From NCBI GenBank assembly GCA_030267565.1, contig BRXU01000061.1, positions 1 through 64,000 on the forward strand: a stretch of DNA of 64,000 nucleotides. Reading direction: 5' to 3'. Shown here in pieces: positions 56,441 through 64,000 of the stretch (positions within the stretch are counted from its first letter, which is position 1; every line of letters starts with the position of its first letter). The notes below the pieces were generated by a model. The model did not search any database and was not told the DNA's origin. It saw nothing but the letters and a program-made list of their open reading frames with translations. Source of the DNA: Pleodorina starrii. Lineage: Eukaryota > Chlorophyta > Chlorophyceae > Chlamydomonadales > Volvocaceae. The position numbers and the translations under genes are program-made.

Positions 56441-59185
56441 TCAGGTGTCAAAGCCCACAAAGCGCTGCTTTTGCCCCGACCCCGCTGACGCTGCCGCCGG
56501 CGCCGCCGCCGCCGCCCCGCCGTTGGGAGCCTTCGGCCGAGCCGCCGCCGCCGCCTGCCGCCCCGCTGGCCCCGCTGCATTCGCCGCCGCCGCCGCCGCC
56601 GCCGGAGCCGCCGCAACTGCAGCGGAGCCCGCACTGCCCCTGGCTCCCGCCGCCGCCCCCCCTGGACTCCCGGACCCGTTCGCGCTCGCCAGGGACACGT
56701 GTCTGGACCGGGCGGCCGCCGCCTCCGCCTCCCGTCTCCGCCGCTCCTCCGCCGCCCGCCGCTCCTGCTCCTGCCGCTCCTGCTCCAGGCGTTCCTGCTC
56801 CTGCCGCCGCCGCAGCTGCTCCTGCTGCTCCGCTGCCGCCGCCGCCGCCGCGTCAGCCGACATCGACGCCGTGGCCGCTTGACCGGCTGCCGAGGAGCCC
56901 GAGGAGCCCGCTTCAGCCTGCGCCATGTCACGGAACAGTTGGGTCCGGTTTGGGTTTTAGCCGGGCCAACCATCCGGCCGCAACGCAAAGCGAACGCCAG
57001 CGGTGATCCGGGTGCTGTCTGCCCTCACCTCACCTCACATCACATCACCCCACCTCACATCACATCACCCCACATCACATCGCATTTGGAACACACACAC
57101 TTGGGCACCCACCCGTGCACACGCATCAGGGCAGCAGCCCCCGCCCAATGGCAGGTGAGGAGTCCTCTCCTCCTCACAGCCACAAGGTGATGGCACCCAT
57201 GAAGCGGGAAGCCGACGAAGCCGATGCAAGCGAACCGGCCCCTAAAGAACCTCGCCGGGACATTATGCCATGGTGCAATAGCCCTCCCTGGACACAACTC
57301 CATGCCCGCACGCACGCACGCTCACTTGCGCTTCCCTCCCGTCCCCCTCCCCGCAGTTCCCCGTTCTGTCCCCGCGCGGCCCGACCTGACCCGGCTCGAC
57401 CTGACCTGACCTGGCCAGTCGTTCGACCGCCCCCGACTCCCTCCGCACAACGCCCTCCCGACATGTACCGACACTGAACCTCCTGCGATGGCTTTACCAC
57501 CTGCTGCTGCTGCTGTTGTTGTTGTTGTTGTTGCTGTTGCCGGCTCTGCTGCTGTGCCGCCGCCGCTGCCGCCGCCTGTTTGGGCATGACGCCGCTGTAG
57601 AGGCCCTCAAGCGTGGTCTGAGGGTGGGCGAGGCGGAGGCCGGAGGGACAGGTTTATCAGTCGGAGGGGAGGGAGGTCTGTCTGCTTTTCTTCCCTTTGT
57701 CCCTTTGTTCCATCTGCCTTTGCCCTCCTTGTCCTCTTCCTTATATCCTCCACAGACACGTCCAGAAAAGCATTGTTGGGTCCAGGTTCCGGGTCCGTTC
57801 GCTAGCGCCGTCTCCGTCCCTTCGCTGCTGTGGCATCTTCCATAAAACCCTAAAACCCTAAGGGCTGAAGGGCTTTCCTCCTCGTCGTAGCGTGTCAGAC
57901 AGTGCACACAGTTGCATATCCCGACTGCTGCTCCTCTGTGTCCCACGCCGCCCCACCCCGCCCCGCCCCTCCCCCGCCACTCTGGTGCTTTACGTTTCCC
58001 CCCTGTTTTCAAAGCTCCTGATGGGAGCTACGCGCTCGTGCTCTCCTCCAACCCCCCAGCACACACCCCCACACGCCCTCCCGCCTCACCTTGAGTTCCT
58101 CCAGCTTGTCCATCTGCGCCTTGGCCGCCTGCTGCACCAGCGTGTTGAGCTCGCCACACAGCTGGTCCTTCACCGCCTCCTCGGCCTTCAGCTCAGCATC
58201 CAACCGCTCGTACGTCTGAATACATAAGGGGGATGGGTGGGTGGGTAATTAAAACGGCCCGGGGCGAGGGAACGCCCATGGGTGGATGGGTGGGTGAGGA
58301 TTGGTGGGGATGGGTGTTGAAGGAGCAAACGCAGCGGCAGAGGAGCACGGCGACGACACACGAGGGGTCTGAGAGAGACAAACGTGAGCGCTATGGAAGA
58401 AGACGGGGCTCGAGGGCGGATCAGTGCGGGCATGGGTACGGGTACGCGTGCTGAAGGGGTCAACCCAAGGCGGCACTTCGGGGGGCCGGGTGGGGCATGC
58501 GCGCGTGTGTGTGTCTGAGTTGGGGGTGTTCCGTCAGCGGCACTTGTGCGGGTGGGTGGGTAAAAAGAAAATACCGCAGCGGAGACGGAGACGGCGTTAG
58601 CGAACGGACCCAAAACCTATCCAGCAATACTGGGTGGGCGGGGAGCCGCTGTCGCCGCCGGCGAAGGTGGCACTGCCACCTGGCACCTGGCATCACACTG
58701 ACCCACACGCATCACGCGGACCGGCCGCAGCCCCACAGCCCCGGCAACTGCCGCCACCACCGCCGCCCACTCGCCGCCGCCCACTCACTCACCGCCTTTG
58801 CCGCGGTGTGCTTGGCCCGCACGTACGCCACCTTTTCGTTCTGCGTCTCGATCTTCTTCCGCAGCAGCTCCAGCGCGTGCTTCTTGGGCCCCGACGTGAG
58901 CTTGAGCTGCAGCTGCAGGTTGCCCAGCTCGCGCTCCACCTCCCGGATGCGCCCGTAGTTCATGGCGATGCTCCTGAGGGTGGGGGTGGGAGGGTGGGAA
59001 CAATGTGGCACGACACCGCAGCAAAGCGTTGAGGCAGCGGATGATGCGGCGTCGGCGAAACCAGACCCGGTCGGGTGGGATGGGGCGTTGATGAGAGGAG
59101 AACCGCGCGGATTGTATTGGTGGATTGGGTTGCAGAGTGTCTCATCACCCCGGCCCGCAAGAATTGGGGAGTGGGTGTTTGTGTT

Positions 59186-59234
<49 letters not shown>

Positions 59235-60203
59235 GAGATGAGACAGACCCACATCGCCACATGCATGCCTGCGTCCATCCGTGTGCGCGTTCACTCGTGG
59301 ATGGGCCGCTGCGTGTACGGTATGCCTGACCAGGACCAAGAGCAAGACCAACAGCGACGATGCTGCCCCAAATGCGGTGGTTTGGATTCCAAGGAATAGC
59401 AGATACCGCAGCGAAGGAACGGCGACGGCGAGGTGGTTTGGGTTCTGTGTAACTTGTGCTGATGTGCACCAGTCCACGCGGGCGCTTGCACTGGACACAC
59501 TACTGCTGTGCCAGCTGCCATCACTGCTGTGCACCATGATCGGATTTATCCAACCACATCGGACACTACTGCTGTGCCAGCTGCCATCATTGAGCGGCAT
59601 CTGCGCTGGTGGCGTGTGTCGGGTCGGGTCTGATCGTCGAGGGCCAGGTGCTGAGATCGCGGCCACTGGAAGACGGCCAGCTGGGGCCGGGGGTGCGCAT
59701 ATAGACCCAAGCCCAAAGCCCTCCCGAAGAAGACCATTTGCGAGCAGGGGCAAAAGCAATTCAAGGGAGAGTGCAACATTGCGGCCCCGGCGATGGCACC
59801 TGGAAGAGACGCTGTGTTACGCTCCGGGTGTGTATGTACGTGTGTGTATGGGTTTCAGCTGCAACCCGAGGTGTTCATCCATTCCTCCCTATGCCATTGC
59901 ACTGGTAAAATCCAGGTGGCCCATGGCCCCGGGCGCGTGCACCGACACCTACTCCATCAGCTCGCGCTCCTTTTGCTCGAGCAACTGCGGGGGTTGTGAC
60001 AGCGCCGTAGCCGTTACCTTGGGAAACATGTATCGCCCAGATTGTTCCCCTGAGAGCAATGCATCGCATACCTTTTGGTTGTAGTTGTACATAGCCTGCG
60101 ACTGCCCGGCATCCGCAATTGCCCGCTCCGCGATAACCTCCTGCGAATCCTCATGATCGCCTTCATGGTTTTCTGGCGTGGTAAAAGGATTTTGTGGATC
60201 CAT
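56441..60203 (-). CDS. Coiled-coil protein resembling the RAB6-interacting golgin (GORAB-like) family
   Basis: Five exons: 59953-60203, 58793-58973, 58090-58215, 57480-57617, 56441-56917, giving 390 residues in consistent phase. The start is MDPQNPFTTPENHEGDHEDS, with one NPF motif. Exons 2-3 (residues about 85-186) are a continuous coiled coil: MNYGRIREVERELGNLQLQL, then ALELLRKKIETQNEKVAYV, then DQLCGELNTLVQQAAKAQMD, KLEELK. Its spacing (LRKKIE…, then …LxxLV…, then KLEEL) matches plant proteins of the RAB6-interacting golgin family. Such proteins act at the Golgi, and the assignment here is by pattern only. Exon 4 adds poly-Ala and poly-Gln. Exon 5 has an EQERLEQERQEQERR charged stretch, an Ala/Gly-rich tail and the end RFVGFDT. 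The acceptor of exon 5 is the least certain site. It is divergent from the RbfA-like gene. Confidence 0.68.
57782..57862 (-). repeat. Element B, full reverse copy, with telomere-like tail
   Basis: GGTTCCGGGTCCGTTCGCTA, GCGCCGTCTCCGTCCCTTCG and CTGCTGTGGCATCTTCC, in the golgin-like intron 57618-58089. Directly adjoining it is (CCCTAAAA)2 at about 57844-57861, a Chlamydomonas-type telomere motif. Confidence 0.8.
58242..58277 (+). repeat. Element C in a golgin-like intron
   Basis: GGGTAATTAAAACGGCCCGG followed by GGCGAGGGAACGCC. It differs from the TraB copy by two bases over 33. Confidence 0.8.
58561..58620 (+). repeat. Element B, full copy, in a golgin-like intron
   Basis: TAAAAAGAAAATACCGCAGC, GGAGACGGAGACGGCGTTAG and CGAACGGACCCAAAACC, within intron 58216-58792. 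It is nearly identical to the 9689 copy in the IP3R gene 49 kb away. Confidence 0.85.
59001..59430 (+). repeat. Two diverged element B cores and a (TG)n microsatellite
   Basis: CACGACACCGCAGCAAAGCG at about 59010 and AGATACCGCAGCGAAGGAAC at about 59400 flank a long (TG)n run at about 59188-59228, all inside the intron 58974-59952. Confidence 0.5.
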
Positions 60204-60514
60204 TCTCTATAGCTCCTTCAACTGTGCGGCGTAACTGGGTGGGACAGAACACCGCGCCGTTCGGTGTAACTATGATATAAGGGCTGTGGCTGTCTTTGGA
60301 GGGAACCGAATTGTCATATATTTGATTTATACTTTGCTTTATGCATGCAATTTGCTGTTGCGCGGTCAAGTTGCGTAAAATTCCAAAAGCGTTTGTCAGT
60401 CCGCGTGGCATCCCGTACATCAATTGCAACTTGCTCTCCCTGTTTCACCGTGTCCAAATCACTACAAAATTCATGGTACTTTTATGCCTATGAACCACTT
60501 ACGATCTGGGCTCG
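60204..60514. promoter_or_regulatory. Divergent promoter between golgin-like and RbfA-like genes
   Basis: 311 bp between two opposing start codons. It is clearly AT-richer than its surroundings (for example TTGTCATATATTTGATTTAT around 60310-60330), which would suit a shared promoter. The TATAT at about 60317-60321 is a candidate TATA element for either side. Confidence 0.5.
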
Positions 60515-61879
60515 ATGGCCCGTCTATTACGCCTGTGCAGGGCAGTCGTGTCGCTTGTCGAGGCAGCAGCCTCTCCCTACCCCTTAGCATTAATTCAGGG
60601 GCCAAAAGAGCTACCACTGTGGCCCGCGCTGCATACACACACGTATAGGGGCTTCGCCGCTCGCGCACCCACCGACGGCTTGCAACCCAGGGGACTCCTT
60701 GGCAGCCTGGCGGACGTGGACGTGGAGACATCGGAGCTCTTGCACCCACAAAGTCGAGCACAGAGAATATTTGCGGCCAGGTGCATCCGTCGGAGGGAGG
60801 GTCAGGATACGGCACCCACGCAGGAGCAAAACCCACATGGGCCGTAGGGCTGCGGACAGCCCGCAGCCGCTTCGACCCATGTAGGCCGCAGGGGCAGCGG
60901 CTATCCTCACAGGAACCACTCATTTCGCATACCAAGGAAGCAGCTGTCAGGGCGTCAGGTTGTGCCGAGGTCGCAAAAAAAGGCCAGCGGCCTCCAATCC
61001 TACCATACCTATCGGCCAGCCCAGCCAACGCACGCAACATCCGAGCTGGCCCACTACTTAGCATAATCGTTGGGTTGATGCCCGAACTCAGCCCCCGGTC
61101 TTCATCTGCCGCATCGCAGGGTGGAGCGCGCGCTGGTGCAGGCCATCCACCGCGACATGTTCCTCCGCAGCGCGCTTGTGGAGTCGTACGGCATCTCCAT
61201 CCACGCCGTACGCCTCACCCACGACCGCCTCCACGCGACCGTGCTGTGGGACTGCCATCGGCACCCGCTGAGCCTCGCAGACGCCTGCTCCGTTGCGCTG
61301 AAGCGCTACACCCAGTCCATACGCAAGTGCCTTGCGCGCTCGCTCGGCGCGCCCGACGTGCCGCAGCTCAAGTGGCGCCACGCGGCGCTTGACGGCCCCG
61401 ACCAGCAGGCCCTCTCCGTCATCCAGCAGCTGGAGTGGGAGGAGCAGCAGGGCAGAGGGCGCGGGCAGGCGCCAGGCAGCAGCAGCAGCAGCGGCCCGGA
61501 CGACCCGCGGGTCGGTGAGCAGCCGGTGAGCCGCAGGGAGCAACACCGTGTGGGGGGAGCTGCTGGCGGCCGTGTTGGCGATGATGATGATGGTGGTGAT
61601 GGTGGCGATGATGGGCGGGACGTCGGGTTCAGCGGGCAGGGACTGCAGACCGGGCTCGTGGCGGGGAGGGCGGCTGCGGCAGCGGTTGCGGCGCCCGGTT
61701 GGAGTGACAGTGGGTTGCGTCCCGGCCAGGGTGTGGCTCGGGGGCCTGGCGGCAGGGCGCATGAGGGCAGCGAGTGGGCGGCGGGCGCCCGGGAGGAGAG
61801 GGGGCCGCGGCCGCGGCAATGGGGGGCCAAGGAGGGCTGGGGAAGGGGCCGCGGCCGAGGATCCTCTTCGGGGCGTTGA
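60515..61879 (+). CDS. Organelle-targeted RbfA-like ribosome-binding factor
   Basis: Two exons, 60515-60780 and 61120-61879, 341 residues with the junction codon AGG restored. The N terminus MARLLRLCRAVVSLVEAAAS is a basic amphipathic presequence without acidic residues in its first 14, suggesting mitochondria (plastid also possible). The RbfA core spans about 85-180: IFAARVERALVQAIHRDMFL, YGISIHAVRLTHDRLHATVL, and RKCLARSLGAPDVPQLKWRH, equivalent to the family's last helix and final strand. RbfA binds the small ribosomal subunit late in maturation in bacteria and organelles. A long Gly/Asp/Arg-rich tail (RGRGQ, DDDDGGDGGDDGRD) follows and is probably disordered. A donor-like GTGAG after residue about 210 could shorten it. 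Confidence 0.8.
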
Positions 61880-63680
61880 CTACGGACCCAGTGACCCCAC
61901 GCACCACACTCGTGGAGGGGCTGCTCCAGACCGACAGGGCTGCTTTGGGGTCCGTTGCTCCCGCGTGTGCCCGTGGCCCCCCGTGCTGCACCACCGCCAC
62001 CACCACCACCACCACCACCGCCCGGTCGTGTCGCTGTCGGGTGTCGGCCTGGTGCCCCACCTGCGTGTGTCGCTGCGCACGCTACTTCTGCACCCGATGC
62101 GATTGCGGCACCACCACCACCACTACTGGCTGCCAGCCGCGCATGTTCCTGCCACGTGGGCCTGGTGGGTGACACCGCTGTGGCAGCCGAGATGGCGCAC
62201 CATGAGCACACATGGTGACACATGACCACCACCCATCATGCCACGTTTTCTTGCACAGGTAATGGGCATGGGGTTTTGGGTCGCAGTCCACGTGTCTTGG
62301 TACGACGGCGGATGGGTTCGTGCCGGTGCACATAAGGGCGGGTGCCGGTGAACGAGTGTGGTGGACGTCTGGACGAGCACAGCGGCATAGCGAACCGGCT
62401 TGCCACGTGTGGCGGTCTTGCCAGCTGGCAGGCAGACGAGGGCCTGCGTGGCCAAGCCGCCGGTTGCCAGGTCTGCGAGGTGGAGTGCTGCAGCTCGGTG
62501 TCCAGTTACGTGCTGAACAGGTTACTAATGGTTATGATGTTACAGCTCGGCAGCACCACCGCATGCGTGACAGGCAGGGATTCCCTGGGAACAGCGCACG
62601 TACGAGCCGACAGTTCCCGTTCGGTCCCATAACAACCATCTCAGCAAGCCCCGAGGGGAACGGGCCCTTGATGTCGGTGGCGCTATGGACATGTTGGCTC
62701 CGTCAAGGGTTTGCGGCGGCAAAGGTAAAGGTAGTTCGCGTCGCGATTGTTACGGTGGACCCGGGACGGGTCGAGTGCGCAGCCTGTACGAAAGTTGCTT
62801 TCTGTGGACGAAGCCCCACATAGTTGCATGCTGCTCAGGCAGCCCGATGGCTCCGCGTGCTTGGCTTTTGCCGTAATCTCAATCCTTCCCCGCTGCGGGG
62901 AACCCGTTGATTAGAGGTTTACACAGAGCCGCGAGCAGCAGTTGCGGCAACCGACTCACTCTCTCCACGAGCGCCTCAAGACGGAAGGTGCTTCCGTTGG
63001 AAGGAATTGATGGTTGTAACATTTTTGTGGTTTTGAATGCGATGAAACCCAAGGTTTGAGGTCGCACTCACAAACGTGCCCCGATGACGATGGCCACCGA
63101 GATCCAGCAGGTTTCTATGGCATTAAGTGGCAGTACGTTCAGAACCCGGAAGTATATGCCCAGGAATGGCAGGAGCGGTCACGCGCTGTCTCCATCCTGG
63201 TAACAGTGTCTGCTTCTGTATGACAGTTGTCCGCACAAAAACCCAGCAATGAATAGCGCTATATGATATTGTTTCTCAAGGGAGGGGCGCGCCGAACAAG
63301 ACTGGCTTTGCACTAGGGACGCGCCGTTCATTTTCACGACAGGGACCGGCATGCCACCCACTTGCTCGCATGCACCTCTGAGAGGCCCAGTTTAGTTCTC
63401 ACATATAATGAAAGCGTGTCGACGTGACATTTACTTCTATCTAGTAGGCCACTAGCTAAGAACACTTCAGTTTCCTTTCCTCATTGAAACGGTACTTCGA
63501 AAGAAACCAACCTTTCTTGCCACGCACCGCCGTCATAGCCTTTATAATCACCTGCTTGTCGTAATAGAAGTCATTTCCAGGGCCTGGACCCGGCCGTCGC
63601 TCCGTTGGCGCTCCTCAGGCTGCGCGAGAGCAGCCCATTAAAATTGAGGAGCGCCTGAGGAGAGCAGACATCGGAAGGCC
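61880..63680. other. Spacer between RbfA-like and CNB-protein genes
   Basis: 1.8 kb. The first 350 bp are GC-rich with a (CAC)n run around 61990-62025 and belong to the RbfA 3' flank. 62230-63660 is mixed sequence without repeats or credible genes. A TGTAA occurs at 63015-63019. The last 250 bp before 63681 are AT-richer and should hold the promoter and 5' UTR of the following gene. Confidence 0.45.
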
Positions 63681-64000
63681 ATGGGAAACGCGCAGGCGAA
63701 GGGCGATGTGGCTGTGGGCGGACGCGCAGTCGCTATCACCGGAGGAGCCGTAAAGGGCAAGGCTACGCTGCCAAAGCTCCCGCCGAGTGCGGTCAAAGCT
63801 CAGCCGGAGGACTACTCGTTCATCGAGGTGCGCGGGCAGGAGTTGGCTCTGCGCCGCGGTCTTGAGGAGTCCAGACAGCTTTGAAAGTCTTGACTCCCTG
63901 CACAGAATGCTCTGGGCCGGCTGCTGCTGTTCACGAGGCTTGACCCACAACTTCAGCGAAAGATTGTGTCCGAAATGTATGAGCGGACCGTCCCGGCCGG
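63681..64000 (+). CDS. Myristoylated protein with cyclic-nucleotide-binding domain, probably cGMP-dependent protein kinase (5' part)
   Basis: Two exons are visible: 63681-63827 (49 codons) and 63906 to the window end. The intron is 78 bp, flanked by GAG/GTGCGC and CTGCACAG. The start MGNAQAKGDVAVGG has Gly2 for N-myristoylation. Exon 1 ends EDYSFIE and exon 2 continues NALGRLLLFTRLDPQLQRKI, then VSEMYERTVPAG. That is the opening of a CNB domain: a helix, L…LF…L, then the V-x-AG turn that precedes the first strands. The same order begins the regulatory half of PKG-type kinases, but the kinase half lies beyond the window. A cyclic-nucleotide-regulated protein without a kinase domain cannot be excluded. 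Confidence 0.78.

Noticed and set aside
56917..56926. Separate gene starting MAQAEAGSS at 56926
   Set aside because: The ATGGCGCAG that gives this start also ends in an acceptor AG, and joining there in phase 0 to the exon ending at 57480 gives a single 390-residue protein. A separate gene remains possible but less economical.

Overview
The window is nuclear DNA of a green alga, most likely a volvocine chlorophyte (Chlamydomonas/Volvox/Gonium relatives). The reasons are GC-rich spliced genes with many short exons and strict GT...AG introns, long homopolymeric Ala/Gly/Gln runs inside proteins, TGTAA-type poly(A) signals, interstitial copies of the TTTTAGGG-type telomere motif, and a chloroplast protein beside organelle and flagellate-type signalling genes. 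The species was not identified. All gene models were assembled by eye from splice signals, and every model that is complete adds up to a whole number of codons.

Layout. 1-632 is compound satellite DNA (a 179-bp unit, then 21-bp and 10-bp units). 2474-31485 (minus) is one very large gene of about 52 exons for an inositol 1,4,5-trisphosphate receptor (IP3R)-type Ca2+ release channel of about 3,409 residues. 32280-33058 (plus) is the spliceosomal protein SmD1 in four exons. 33860-36166 (minus) is an N-myristoylated CaMK/CDPK-like protein kinase without EF hands. 38330-42419 (minus) is a leucine-rich-repeat protein. 42713-44751 (plus) is a chloroplast DUF2854 membrane protein. 46264-52106 (plus) is a TraB/PrgY/GumN-family protein. 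52107-56440 is a long spacer with a tRNA-Gln(UUG) on the minus strand and a chain of unidentified exon-like blocks. 56441-60203 (minus) is a coiled-coil protein resembling the RAB6-interacting golgin family. 60515-61879 (plus) is an organelle-targeted RbfA-like ribosome maturation factor. 63681-64000 (plus, cut by the window edge) is the start of a myristoylated protein with a cyclic-nucleotide-binding domain, probably a cGMP-dependent protein kinase.

The genes are not an operon. Three pairs are divergent over short shared promoter regions (IP3R/SmD1, LRR/DUF2854, golgin-like/RbfA). Three gene products (IP3R channel, CaMK-like kinase, CNB/PKG-like protein) belong to Ca2+ or cyclic-nucleotide signalling, which may be chance.

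The most unusual content lies in the introns. Several families of short dispersed elements (here A, B and C) recur almost only inside introns of unrelated genes, and most introns start with a G-rich purine tract and end with a complementary C-rich tract. Together these suggest introner-like or MITE-like colonisation of introns and possible base pairing between intron ends.
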